A DNA stretch of 64,000 nt, taken from NCBI RefSeq assembly GCF_001653235.2, contig NC_035795.1, positions 558,001-622,000 of the forward strand, read 5' to 3'. The DNA is from Pochonia chlamydosporia 170 (Eukaryota > Ascomycota > Sordariomycetes > Hypocreales > Clavicipitaceae). A program made the position numbers and the translations under genes. The notes under the pieces are model-generated. The model saw only the letters and a list, made by a program, of their open reading frames with translations. It did not search any database and was not told where the DNA came from. Shown piece by piece: positions 33,484 to 45,900 of this stretch; positions within the stretch are counted from its first letter, which is position 1, and each line of letters begins with the position of its first letter.

Positions 33484-34425
33484 ATGGCGTCATCAGAAGT
33501 CGACCAGAAGTTCTTGGGACGGCTAGCGAAAGCCGTCGAACAGGACAATCCACTTTTGTCGTCGATGCTTTTCAAAATCCTCGGCTTGTCGCTCAATCTT
33601 GCACACCAGCTTGTTGCCGCCAAGAAGTCCCGCCGACCGGACCCTTCGACGTCGCCATTGTTCCTCAAGCGGGTATTACATATAATATGGTTGTCTCGCG
33701 AGGGCTTGGTTATGCTTCAGCAATATGTGATCCCAATGGTTGGCAACTATGTCGAATTGAAGGTCCTGGCCTATAAACTACGAGCGAGTTTCCATCACAT
33801 CTTTGTCCTGTTCCACAACCAGCCTCCAGTATCCAACATGGCTAGCTGGACGCCGGAAGCGAGAGAAGCGGCAATAGCTTCGGCGGCACGAGCAGAAGCA
33901 GAAGAAAAGAAGACGACGATATCCGATGGTGACGTTATATCCAGACCATCATCTGTCCAGCCGACCCATCCCCTGGAAGGCGGGCCTGTTGGACCACCAC
34001 CAGGATTCGAAACCCACGTGGCTTTACTACCACCTTCATTTCTGCTTCCAGAACAGGATTATCTTCCCACAGCCCATCAACATTTCCAGGAAGCAGTGAA
34101 ACTTGCAGATGAACTGCTCTGGGGGTCTCATTCGTTGCGATTATCCGTCAAGACCGAATACGCCGCATTCCTCTATGAATGTGTTCATGATACTGAGGCA
34201 AGTCGGAGGCTTGCTAAAGATACCATTGCGGAGGTGTATGACGCGACTGAGGGCATGGACGACGACATGTTCAATGACGCATGCGAACTGGTCACAGTGT
34301 TGGGCAAAATGATGAAGCGTGGTCTTGGGTCATCGAATAACACATTGCGGAGTAAAGATCAGATATCTAATCCCGCTTCTGCCGCCAAACAAACGCCTCC
34401 ACCAGGGATGGAGAATCCTATATGA
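33484..34425 (+). CDS. 14-3-3-like domain protein
   Basis: 313 residues as a single exon from MASSEVDQKFLGRLAKAVEQ. The helical layout and a few motifs resemble a diverged 14-3-3 fold: KVLAYKLRASFHHIFVLFHN recalls the 14-3-3 stretch around helices C-D, and the C-terminal half (AHQHFQEAVKLADELLWGSH, RLSVKTEYAAFLYECVHDTE, RLAKDTIAEVYDA) recalls the region holding the phosphopeptide groove. A proline-rich linker (about 150-185) separates the halves. Canonical 14-3-3 phospho-binding residues are not obviously conserved, so ligand binding is uncertain. The frame stays open 43 codons upstream to a good branch/acceptor (CTGAC, TTTCATAG), so an additional 5' exon is possible. Confidence 0.65.
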   Translation: MASSEVDQKFLGRLAKAVEQDNPLLSSMLFKILGLSLNLAHQLVAAKKSRRPDPSTSPLFLKRVLHIIWLSREGLVMLQQYVIPMVGNYVELKVLAYKLRASFHHIFVLFHNQPPVSNMASWTPEAREAAIASAARAEAEEKKTTISDGDVISRPSSVQPTHPLEGGPVGPPPGFETHVALLPPSFLLPEQDYLPTAHQHFQEAVKLADELLWGSHSLRLSVKTEYAAFLYECVHDTEASRRLAKDTIAEVYDATEGMDDDMFNDACELVTVLGKMMKRGLGSSNNTLRSKDQISNPASAAKQTPPPGMENPI

Positions 34426-35368
34426 TGCTTTCCAAATCAGAAGTGGTATCCTTACTTCTGCATTCTTAGTGGGAATGCTCCATGTTATGCCACTGGCTTA
34501 CCACTTTGTTGAGACAGACTGGATGCCACAATTATCCGTAGCTGTTGCTTCGCCTCGTGTTGGAAATAATGAACTTTGACGCGCAGGGGTGGGAAGTGAA
34601 CACACCTGAGGAGCGTTCGTCATCAATTTGTTCTCCAGCGATCAGTTACATCTCATTGAGAACAGGAGGAGGGAGGCAACTTGCATATACATCAATCGGT
34701 CCATACTCGGCATTGTAAGCACGGCACTGACGGCATCAACCGCAGATGGCATCAAAAAGTTGCGGAGAATGCCGTGCTGTAGCCACGGATTCTTACGCCA
34801 GGAATAGGCGTGGGCTGTTGTGCTCTGTCCGGCATCTGATTTAGCGTGCTCTCTTGTCCTTTTCGCCATGGACGACAACGAAAATGTACATTTCACAGTA
34901 AGAGAGGAAAGGTTGCCGTGTCCTTTGTATATCCTGAAGGTCGTGTTTCTGCGGCTATTCGAACATATTGTATTGTATTTTGGACAAGCAAGCATCATAT
35001 TCTGCATATGGAGGGAGCATAGCCTTATTCTATTATTTATGCATCTAATATGACCATTAGGGCTTTGCAAATGGCGCGATGTCTGTGTCAAACTCAAAAC
35101 TGTAGTCGTGTTTGTGATCAGTTCGTTTGTTCCTTCGGAGTTTGCGGCATATTGCGACCAAACTCATGCAAATCATATCATAAGAACCCGGGCCTGCTAT
35201 TCCCAGTCACTCCGCCCCGAAGCATATTACTGCCAATATTAGTCCTTCATCCTTCATGAGTTTGCTTTTTTGCTTTTGACAAGGCTTGAGGTAGACCTCG
35301 TGGCTGTCGCGAGATGCTATATAGTCATCTTAACGGAATGTCTTTTCTACAGTACCAACACAGACGTT
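34426..35368. other. Intergenic between convergent genes
   Basis: Holds the 3' ends of the 14-3-3-like and Myb-like genes. A minus-strand ORF of 151 codons (34642-35097) and several plus-strand ones have no recognisable features. Nothing else seen. Confidence 0.45.
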
Positions 35369-36736
35369 TTACTTCTCCTCCATTGATACACTGTCGATCC
35401 ATTCCTCTACCCGCTCATTCGAAATCTCCTGATTCAAGCAGGGACGATAGTCATGCTTGGCAGCCCAACCTCCCTCATACCAGTCCCGAAGAACTGCAAT
35501 GGGTACATCGGCACCTGTTGCATTCATAAAGTTTGCCTTCATTTCCAGGAGCTTATTTTGTGTGTGCATGCACGCGATGGTTGCGAGCATGGCAGTGTCC
35601 CACTCGGGCAAGTATTCATTCGCCTCATACTCCGTCTCTACCGGGTATATAGAGTTGAACATTTCACCATAAAGATACTCCAGCTCGTGGTTGTGCTCAT
35701 TCGTACCACAAGACGACTCATCCGATGCTCCATTTCCGGAAAGCACATCGTCGTTGGATTGCGTGTTGGCTGAGTCGTGAGGTTGGCCGTGTCTTGTCCC
35801 TTTCGCCACGTGCGAACCAGGCTCTTCATTCGCCATTTTCTTGGTAGCTACAACACATGTAGATCTGACTAGATTCTTGCCATGGGTCGTTTTCGCTTCG
35901 TCTTCCTCGCTTTGACCGGAATCATTGACGCCGTCCTCGTCCACGCTGCTCTGACTGGCAGGCTGGCGAGTCCTCTGGTGCCTAATGAGCTTCCAGCGGG
36001 ACTTGGTATCATTTTTCTCACGATTGAGAGACTTGGAAATGTCATCCCATGAAAGATTGTCTCCGGACTCCTTCATACTCCGGAGCAGGATATCTTCGGA
36101 AATCGTCCACTTAAACTGGTCGTTGCCGCCGGAGTCACTTTTCTAATGCGACCCGGAACCCGTGGACTGACTCTCGGTATTGGACTCATCATTTGCAGAT
36201 CCCTTGAAGTCGGCTTCCTGGGGCTTGGAAGAGTTTTTGGCGACATCACCGGAGGAGGAGGAGTTTGACCCGACGCACAATCTCTGTTCTTCGCCGCTTC
36301 CGCCTGTGGGTGCCTTGCCCTCTGATGATGCGTCTGACTGTGCACATGAGCTAGAGTTCGTTTTGTTTGTCTTGGGTCTTTCATAAGTCTGAATTGTCGC
36401 TTTGTGATTCCTTGAATGGGAAGAAGTGGTGCTGTGTGATGAAGCGTCAGAGCTGATGCTGGTTCCGTTTGAGGACTCAGCCTGGACTCGACGAGCTGAA
36501 GCCTTCAAACACTTGCTTTTATTCCACTGGCAAGTGATATTCTGACGATTCTTTACACAACTGATAGTAGAATCATCCAAGATATCTTCGTCACTGACTG
36601 TAAACGGCTCGTCTTCGGCAGAGGAGAGAGCATTCCCGCCGTCTGAATCCGATGGTTCTTCGCTGGTGGTTGCTTCGGTCTTCTTTTCATCCGCACCTGG
36701 CTTGGAGTGATGAGGAGGCGCGGACTTGTCCCTCAT
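35369..36736 (-). CDS. Myb/SANT-like protein with in-frame TAG; possibly spliced
   Basis: One continuous reading frame of 456 codons interrupted by a single TAG at 36143-36145. The upstream part (from MRDKSAPPHHSKPGADEK at 36736) is Ser/Asp/Glu-rich with an FTVSDEDILDD element; the downstream part has a Myb/SANT-like module FKWTISEDILLRSMKES, SWDDISKSLNREKNDTKSRW with well placed Trp residues, then an acidic low-complexity linker and a helical C-terminus (EYEANEYLPEWDTAMLATIA). One splice model removes the stop: donor GTGCGT at 36278, acceptor AAAAG ending at 36138 (141-nt intron), giving 408 residues in frame. Alternatives are a nonsense-disrupted gene or a downstream start. Function probably DNA or chromatin binding, by motif only. 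Confidence 0.6.
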
Positions 36737-37750
36737 GTTGGTCGAGGAACTGGGAAAATGGGAAATGCAACTCAGAATGGAGCAAGTGGCAAAGAAACAA
36801 AGTCACAATCAGCTCTGTTTAGTGCAAATTGGTGTGGCCAAGACAGATCAAAAGTGGCAAAAAGACAAAAAGAGAGGTAGAGAAAGAATAATCTTGCTGA
36901 TGGGAACAGCTAAATTCATGGGAGGAAATGAAGGGAAAAGAGGAAATTATGGAGCAGAGAAGCAGTCAATTTTACGTTCACATGTTCACTCACGCACAGT
37001 CAGTTAGTTGCCAGCTGTCCGGGTCCTACGAAGTCGGTAGGCCAATTCATTGGGGAAATGGCAAGCATAGTATTAATACCTGGTCTCATTTGTATTGCAT
37101 TCAGTCTAGTTCACAGTAGATTGCGATTATTAATAGTATCAAGTTCGTAAAGTCCTGAATCACTGAGGCACAGATCACGTTATCGCAACTTCACGGCTGT
37201 CCATATCGCGGCCAGGCGTTGTGCTTATCCCCTTTGCACCAACGATAACTTTCATTTGATGATGAAGTCTTCACCGGTAGGTAATAATTCACTAGGAGGG
37301 AATCATTGATCACTTCGATGTTTCACAGCCAGGGTTCTGCCATTGACACCGAGATATGTGGGAGCCATGAGAAATTTTACATTCATCCACATGGCTAGAC
37401 GATCAAATCGAATACAGGCGCGAGGTAAGCTGAGAGATAAAGGAGAAAATGAGAGCCTCTCACCCTCAAACGATGGTTATTCAACGCTCCTATTTTACGT
37501 GACGTCCAAAGTGGCTGCGAGCTATCGTCGTCCAATTGAACCTCAAGTAAACTGGCTTACTCATCCACAAAAGACCTCATCAGCCTTTATCTGTATTCTC
37601 CATCACAACATCATATGGGACCGCCTACACATTGAGCTTGTATACCTAGTACTTAACACGCCTTCAGATTCATTAAAAATTGAGGGCATAATACTCATTT
37701 TACGAATAGATTCCGCGGCTCGTCGCCACGCTTGGTACATCAACTCAAAA
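36737..37750. other. Divergent intergenic region
   Basis: Shared upstream region of the Myb-like (minus) and DUF4202 (plus) genes. It is A-rich around 36770-36990 with no coding features. The plus frame is open for about 136 codons before the chosen DUF4202 start, but that stretch does not resemble the family. Confidence 0.45.
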
Positions 37751-38547
37751 ATGGTCCTCCCGGCTCTATCTCCTGCCCAGACAGAGGCGCTGCGGCTCAT
37801 TGACGAAGCACATTCACAGGATCCAAATAGAATTGATGGGCCAGAAGGCGTGAAATCGGTTCCATACGAGCTGCACTACGCACAGAAAATGACGAAGTGG
37901 CTCGAATCTCGATGTCCAGACGCCTCTCCAACTCTTCAAATTGCTTGTAGAGCTCAACATTTCCGACGGTGCGTCTCTGTTTTCAGTCCACAATTTGTTG
38001 TACACCTCCAAAGCTGGCTTCCAATATTTGGTTTCCATCACGAAATATTATGACAAAAAGAGGGGTAGAAGGAAAGAAAGAAGCGAAAATTCCAAAGTTC
38101 AGGCGGCTGACACAGACTTTCACCAACTATAGATGGGAGCTCCCGCGATCCAGTTTCCCCATGAATCGCTCTGGTTACCTAACGTGGAGAGCTAAGCAGA
38201 AGTCTCAAGCTGCCTCTCAAGTCTCTGAACTTCTAGCCTCTTCGGCTATCCAGCCAGCGTTAACGGAAGAGGAGCGCAGCCGCATCGCCGCGCTGATAAG
38301 AAAAGAAGGTCTCACTACAAACGAAGAGACTCAGATCCTCGAGGATGTTGCTTGCCTAGTCTTCCTCGACGACCAGTTTGACGACTTTGAAGCCAAAGCT
38401 GACATAGATGAGGATAAGATGGTGGGCATTTTGAAGAAGACTTGGGCCAAAATGACTGAGCAGGGACGAAGCTTGGCTCTAGGAATGGATCTCAGTGAGA
38501 GGGCAAAAATGCTAATTGCAAAGGCTCTAGAAGCTTCTACAGAATGA
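37751..38547 (+). CDS. DUF4202 family protein
   Basis: Family of unknown function, widespread in fungi and bacteria. Exons 37751-37968 and 38133-38547; 210 residues. The intron (164 nt, longer than usual here) has a GTGCGT donor and AACTATAG acceptor and restores RAQHFRRWELPRSSFP across the junction. Diagnostic family stretches are ALRLIDEAHSQDPNR, YELHYAQKMTKWLE, RIAALIRKEGL and EDVACLVFLDDQFDDFEAKA. These His/Asp-containing helices look HD-domain-like, suggesting a metal-dependent hydrolase, but that is inference. The start is the first ATG fitting the family N-terminus (MVLPALSPAQTEAL). Confidence 0.9.
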
Positions 38548-38959
38548 ATAGAGCTCAGCTGTCCAATTACACCCAACGCCCAAATTTTGCTTACCTTGTC
38601 TAGTATTATATTGGGTCGAATTCAAGGATTGCAGCGAGGAGTGGCGGATTGTGTCGGCACATGTTTTTGGGTAGCCCTTCAGCTAGATCACGATAGTAAG
38701 GTCCAAACAAAGTGTAATTGAGCTGGAGAAGCTTATGTTGATGGCTCGCTACACGCCTGCTAGAATTGCCACACCCACAACGACATATGGCATCCGTAAA
38801 AAGAGTCTCATAATCCACCTGAGGACAAGCAAGAAAATACTTCCCGCCATCATGGTCATCCAATAAATCGTGCATGGAGTACAGGATCGGGCCTCCACAG
38901 CTTCATGAGCAATGGCGAACAAGATTATCCCTTACATCTCTTTGGCCTTTTCCGGGTGG
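38548..38959. other. Intergenic, convergent 3' ends
   Basis: Between the DUF4202 gene and the 3' end of the Cys-rich surface protein gene. A minus-strand ORF at 38606-38875 (89 codons, with RCGCG) has no signal, start context or family features that convince; not called. Confidence 0.4.
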
Positions 38960-39979
38960 TTATCTAGAAGTTTGAACTCCGACCTCGTGACGCCGAGGTG
39001 AAAGAGATTGTTTACGTTCCGAACGACGTACGTTGAGACGGTAGGTACTCCTGTTTCTGACATATCGGTAGGCTAAGTACGAAGCCACACCTATAATAGT
39101 GACCGCTGCTACACACCATCGCAACAACAGCCGTTAGTAATGTGGCTGTGTGTTACTTCAAAGCGAGATATACGAACCAACACTTCCGATAGCTATACCC
39201 GCAATCGCGGTAGGAGACTTGGTCAACACGTTTTGAAGTCCGGTAGATTCTGTGGGCTTGTCAACCGGGGCTGTCACAGATGCTGACATCGATCTTGTCC
39301 CGATTGAATCAGATCGAATGGAATGTGTAGTAAAGGCACTCCTTCTGGCGGAGGAGCCTGATGGTTTCGTCTGAGACTTTGGATGAGATGTTGATGATGG
39401 TGTAAAAGTCGTCGGTGGATCTAGAGTCGTGGCAGAGTTGATTACGGATTTCATCGTGGTATAGCGATACACTGTCTCTGTTTTTGTATCTGAATCGCAA
39501 ATGAAAAGAGAGTATCCCTCAAAATTTGAATCGCCCGCGAATATGTCCGTCTTGCAATATGGTGCTGCAGAAGCAACACTGGCACAAAACACAGTCAGCA
39601 TTGCCTAGATCTCATACCTCTACAGGGAAAGCAGGCCGAAGAATTCCAATGTACCAAATCATGGCAGAGTCCCTATCGACGCCGCCAGTTGGCGCCCTCT
39701 TGTCAAGGCACGACGTATGGAGAGAACATGTCCCTCCCGTGGGACTCCAGCAGCACCCAATAATGCTGTTGTTAACATCTCTGGCACATTTCTGGCCGGG
39801 TTGACATCTTAGTGGACGGTCTTTCAAGGTCAGTGCAATTTCCACCTCCCAAGCCGTTGCTTTGGTTCTTGAATGGTCTGCATACCGACATTTCCTTCGA
39901 TCCAGCCGCATATGTCCGTCGTTGCGCGGGAAAACTCCTGACCTGGAAGTACCAATGCCATGATAATAATACCAGACAT
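38960..39979 (-). CDS. Cys-rich, Ser/Thr-rich single-pass surface protein
   Basis: Four exons (minus): 39979-39886, 39820-39655, 39578-39178, 39108-38960; 269 residues. All three junctions keep frame and have branch CTGAC or similar; donors are GTATGC, GTACAT and GTTCGT. The protein has a signal peptide (MSGIIIMALVLPGQEFSRA), a Cys-rich ectodomain (CGWIEGNVDRPLRCQPGQKC, SIIGCCW, TSCLDKR, ASAAPYCKTD, FICDSD), a Ser/Thr/Pro-rich stalk likely O-glycosylated, a TM helix (about 212-233, AIAGIAIGSVAAVTIIGVAS) and a short Arg-rich cytosolic tail. This layout matches fungal plasma-membrane wall-sensor-like proteins common in Hypocreales. Ligand and role unknown. Exon 1 is only 94 bp, so a simple ORF scan misses the true N-terminus. 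Confidence 0.78.
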
Positions 39980-42900
39980 GTGGTTTTACGATATCTGCCT
40001 TGATATTAGCTCAGCGATTTGATGCTCGTTAAAATGGTTTCAAAATATACGCTGTACTGGCGGCGGTCATTCATGTATCAACTTATGGAGATGCTGCCCA
40101 CAGACGCAAGGACGCTCTAAATATGGCGTCTAGATAGGATGCGGGTAACGCGGCGAGAAATGTCACATCGAAGCGCGGGTATTATTCGTCAAGTTGAGTT
40201 TTCTGTGCATGTTTGCTTTGGAACTGCGAAGAGTCATATCGTCACAACACTGTCTGTTTGCTAATTCTCTGAATACTCTGTCACAATGCCAGCACGCTGA
40301 ATAACAGCTAACTACCAGCGCCCCTTTCAATTTGGCGTAGTGAACATGGCGAATTCATGCAAGGGGAGAAGGTCTGGTTGGCTGGAATAAACTCAAGGCC
40401 TCTTTCACCCGACGTTGAGTGGTTCACAGCACTTGTATTCAGCGAGTGGTGATGGTTTGATTGCAGGAGGGCCGTTGTTGGTGTTTCATTGCCCCGGTTT
40501 GCGCACTATATAAGCTCTTTCGAAGACTATTTGCAAGAATCATCCTGGGATGAAAACAGAGGAATGGGGCTATTCAGCAAATACAAGGCTTGTACCGGCC
40601 CAAACCAGGTTGCTTGATTTTTAAAGCCGTGATAGAAGTGTACGGGTGTTCGAAGGTTCCGGGAAAACTAGGAATTTGGAATAAGTCAGTGCTGCAAGCC
40701 GTGCTCAAGCTATCTGATGGATCCCAGCTTTGATGTACAAAAAGATGACCGCCTTTATGGCCCGTCATGTGCACAATATGCACGTGCAGATCTTTGCTTG
40801 TCAAGAAAGAATTCAGCTGGGTTTGGTATGTCGTATGAGTTGGCTCTCCATCACCAGACACGGCTTTTGTGAAGTTCCAGGGCGATTTCAAAGGTGGCTG
40901 TGATGTCCGATTACACAGGGTTCTCAATTTATGACAGATCGATCTCCTTCAGTGGGGTGTGTAATCAACACACCCGTTTTGATGGCTTCGGCTGGCGGCG
41001 TTCTTCCTCTCGGCGAGGACCGCAAGCTTTGCCAAACTGAGGCCATTGAACTTCGCAACAAGGCGCACAACCGTCTCCTCAAACGGCCAAATTACCGATT
41101 GTGAAAAGATCAATCTTTCTGAAGCCATCCCTTCCTGCCTCTCACGTTGTTGCTTCTGTCTCATAAATCAGTGACGGGCCGCCAGTCGAGACAAGCAGGC
41201 ACGTTGAGCTAATCCGGAATCGAGTTAGAAACAGACTAGAGCAAGGCAGATGGATGGATGGCATGCCAAAGGATGGTAAACAAGGAAATGCCACCAGGGA
41301 CTATTTTCCACGGACATCTTTGATGTTCCAAGTCCAGCGCGGTTACGAATAATCGCCATTCGTTTTTTGATGAGACATATCCGCAACCTGGGCCAGGGAT
41401 GCCCAGCTCGCACAGCATGTCATGACAAGTTGAAGCATGTGTTTGACCCTTGTAGCACCATGCGAGATATTTTCGGCCTGATTTCTGAGCCATATGACAT
41501 TGGAGACGGGCTTGCAGTCTTCCCTGGCGTTCGTTGACATGCATCATTCTCCACGCCCCGGAGAAAATGTGGCCAGTCGGCCATCACTCACATAGATGAT
41601 CCATATCACTGGGAAATCTTCGAAACTCTGTCGCCCTGCAGTTTTGCTGTGACTTTGTCAAAACAGTTCACACAAGGCAAGAAATTCGGTTAGTCCGAAT
41701 GATGGCCAGACGCAGTGTGACCCATCAGTGCTTCGACCATCAACCCAGATCTCGACACAATTTTCAAGATCGTACGGTGGTTTGTGATGAGGTTGAGTTG
41801 CTGATCATTGCCTCAAGTTCACAATCGTGGATGTTTCGGCGCCAACTGAATGACGACTGAAGGGGCATCCAGACTCACTGCTGTCCATCACGATATCACT
41901 TTACCGTGATTGACCTAGCTCGCTCGCTCTTCGGACAAACAAGCAAAGCCAACGCATTGGTCATGCTTGCCTGACAGATAAATCACCCCATTCAGGCTGA
42001 CGACTGCATCGTGAGTAATTCATGGAAGCGTGATTCAGAATGACGTCCCTGACACATAGCACCGTTAGCATTTCTTTTGGTGATTCAATCTCCCCATATC
42101 TGTTTTCTCCTCTTATAATTGGTTCGGATATGTGCTCAAATCAAGATTCGGCAGGCGACGGAGCTAGACCAGGGTCAACAAGCACCAGTTTGACAGAATT
42201 ACAGGGGTAGCAGCACTTCCCAGCTGAACCGACGGACATGCCGGAGTGGTCTGGTGAAAAAGCCGTAATTGGGCCTCCTCAATGTGACCAGTCGCCTGCC
42301 CCGTTGATGATGGTCCGATGGTGGCAGTTGCGAAAAACACCAGACTGCAGATGCATGTCCGGGGTGATGTGGACGGAAAATTGTCTGGGATGGGTGTCTT
42401 GGGGCCCAAAGAAGTGGTAACCTCTCACCTCTCGCCTCGCTCCTCCAACGCTTCTACTGCAACTTCTCCTCAGTATGTTGTGTTCATCCCAGCGGAATGG
42501 CCAAGGTGCTGCAGGTCTCCGCAGACAGCACAATCTGATCGGTGTGTACTGACCACCTAGGTACGTATCTGGGAGACGCGGAGTGGTATTATTTGAAGGT
42601 TCCACGAAGATTGGCGCCTGTAGCTTTCACAATCATGTAGGTGGAAGAGCTGTGGTGTAGCCATCTCTGCGTTGTCTTTCTGTCTTGTTTGGTACAGAAG
42701 TTTCTTCCGCCTGGTTACAGATTAGCGATTGTCGCCAACCTCCCAGTTCACAGAACTACCAGACTCTGTCGGGAAAAATCATGCCACTTTACCTTTCTAA
42801 GTAATGCTGACCTGGAGTGGCAATCGGTAGATGAGGAAATCCCGAGGATTTATGACCTTTCCCACTGCCTATGTGCTGATTGCAATAATGCCGAGTCCCG

Positions 42901-45900
42901 AGCTGTCGAGCTGGAAGGTAGTTGCCGGTTCCAAATTGTTTGCTGTCAAATGTCCCCAGCCAGCCAGCTGTCTGCCATAAAGTCAAGTATCAAATGATTT
43001 GAGGCCCAGTGCCGATTCTTGTCGGGGCTGGGAAGGAGAGACCGACCAACTTGACTGTACTGTGGAGCTTAGCCAGTGAAAGCAATTGCCCAGGTCAATC
43101 GACGAGGACAAACTTTAGACTTGTTGACCCTCAAACAATCATACCAGACTTGACTTCAAACCCAGGACTGGGTCATTCTGCCAGGTACCACAAGATATCG
43201 CCCAAGGCTAACGTATTACAATATGAAGCATTCACAGAACGCCCCACTGATTGCATATGCCACCTCCCAAGACCTGCATCCAATGGGCGGACGTGGGAGT
43301 GGCTTGTCATGACAATCAAGTCGTGTTTTGATTTAGAAGCAATACGATACATTGTACCTGTGAAGGTTCATTTCTCACTAGCAAGCGTCTACAGCAGCTC
43401 GTCAGCGAGATTCACGGCCCTCTGGCATGTACATCAGATCTCTTCGCCGAGGGCGCCCCGGGTTCAACAAGGCGCGTCTCACAGATAGCCACCACAAATG
43501 ACCCCTGGGCAAACAAGGCTAGGAAGCTGAACTAATGGGACTACTCGGTCAGTCGAGCCGGCAAAAGAGACCACATCATGGCCGCTACTCTTGCAAACGG
43601 CGAGCGCACCCCTGGAAATATCGATTGAGCAGTTCCAAACCTTTCTTTACCTGAGCCGTGGTCCAGGTAGTCATTGACGTGTCTGCATGCTCGACAAGCT
43701 CTTTCATATATGCCCCCGAAGTCTCCAGCGGCCAAAGCTCAGAACCACCACCTGCAGGCCTGAGAAAAAGCGAGGAGAGTGTGTATATCTTGGGTGAGAA
43801 ACAAAGATTTTGTGTCCCCGCCAGCCTTGTATCTAACAAATCTGCCAGAGCTCGTGCAAATCGTGCATGGCCAGCTTCAGGGACTGAAAAGAGACGATCA
43901 TCCCAATCTGTCAGATCAGAGCAGTACATACCGTCCTACTCTGTACGAAGGCGCCAGAAACCAGTGTGGGTATGGACTGATGACGTTTTGGAACTGCACC
44001 AGTCGCTCGAAGAGTCTCAAAATGGCATTGCTTGCTCGTTGGGTCACTCATCCCTGGCCACCTGAACTGGTGGGGGGCATGGGTTTTATTCGAGTGCAAC
44101 CTGAACTTGTACACCCAGATCTACATCTTGATGTTCATCGTGGTTGTTACCTCAAGCAAATGAATCTGAAATCAAAAGCCTAGCCACCTAGCCACGTCTT
44201 ATCCAATGTCTCTCATCAATTGTCACACCCATGCATCACCTGCTGGGGCAAAAACTTCAAGGAACAGCCACCCCCAACTCATGGGAGGACCCTGGACATT
44301 AGCAGTCCAAGTGCTTGTGCAGCTAATCGTTGCTGCACCATCCTTGCCCCTGTCATCCTGTCAAAAGGTGAAAGTGCATTTCTTTCCGCAGAACCTTTCG
44401 ACCTTTGCCCTTGCAGTTTCTACCATCAAGGCGGCGTGTGGCAACAGCCTGTCGCTACCAAATTCGGGTCTGTCCCAGGATTTTGGTAACATCGGTCATT
44501 GTTACACCTCCTCTTTTGTGCTAGAGGGGTATTGATGAAGACAATTAGTAACAACCGGACTTTGGCGAGAGACTGGATCACGCGAAGCGGCAGCAGGTTG
44601 AGGAAGAGATTGTGAGACGCAGGGACGTGCCACGGCGGTTTGCTACGTGTGTTTGAGGTTCTGTTCCATGAATCCCGCATACTCAGATTGGCGAGGATGG
44701 GAATAGCAGTCGTTGAAAAGGAAATAGTACGATGAGTATGTTGATAACAAACTCAAGTTGCAGCTTCATGAGAAGTGAGGGAGCAGAAACCCCAGCCGAG
44801 AGACTCAGCCGCTGTCAAAATGCATGCTGAGCCCACAAGGCTGGCAACTAACTGGATACGACCTCGTTTCCGCGGCCCCAGCCCGAAAAATCGTGGTAAT
44901 GGATCAAAAGAAAACACTCCTCCATATCCCCAGCCAAGCCAACAAGGCGATACAAACAGAACAAACAGGCAGAGCAGGCCGGCAGGCAGGCATGGATGGC
45001 GGACCAAGCGGAATGTCCCATTTCGAGCGAGGACATGAAGCACCATGTTGGCAGCCACAAGCGTCAATGAGAGTCCACCAGTCTGGTCGTCTCAGAGCCT
45101 CCGCCACCTGCGCACTAATAGCAACTTAGAACTCCGTGCCTTTTTGCTGTCCTGGCTAGCCTGGGTCTGGTGGTGACACAGATGCGCAGCGACGTTGCCC
45201 CATCTTCACCTGCCAGAGCAGACCTTCCTTGCCTCCCCTTCCCTTTCCCTTTCCCTTTCGGGTGACTGCTGTTTGCTCTTCTCATCAATGTTTCCATCCA
45301 TTCATGAGAACGGCAAGGCTGATGACGCAGGGAGGGCACAGGCACAAAGCCTCGGTCAGATCTTGGCTCGGACCATGTTCCCGAGTCCAGCCAAGTGGGC
45401 GCCACTGCAACTTGTTTTCCGTCGGCAGCCCATCAAGTTGGGAGACATTCTGTATAATAAATAGCATGGGTATGGTACTTACGGAGCCGCCGTTGTGGCA
45501 TTAGTTGTAAGTACTGTACATAGCATGGTGTTTTTTAAAAAAGGATTTTATGATTCACCTTGTTATCCCTTCTCCGTCAAGCTTCGCTTCCCTGCTTCAG
45601 GCTCATACTTGCATCTCGTTCAACCTGCCCACTTGGGATTTCCGAATCTGCGCCTTGGTTGCGACTCGTCGCTATCTGCCACGTTTGGTCTCATTCATAA
45701 CCTGCCAGCCTATGAATGTGTCTCTCCGATTGCCGCCTTCACACATATCGAAGCCTGACCTTGCAAAAGTAATTCGCTGGCGATCACTCCTTACACACCC
45801 TCCACCCCCCAAGGCCACTCATTCTGTTGTTCCTTCCGCTAATTCCATTCCAACTATAGGTATAGAAACGGTTATAAGAGCTTCGATAGCACTGGGGCAT

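Noticed and set aside
38606..38875. Minus-strand 89-codon ORF with RCGCG
   Set aside because: No convincing start context, no splice continuation to the upstream gene and no family resemblance; lies in the convergent 3' region.
39158..39601. 147-codon ORF as the full Cys-rich surface protein
   Set aside because: Its first residues fall within a 76-nt intron with a CTGAC branch point; the spliced model with a separate signal-peptide exon fits better.
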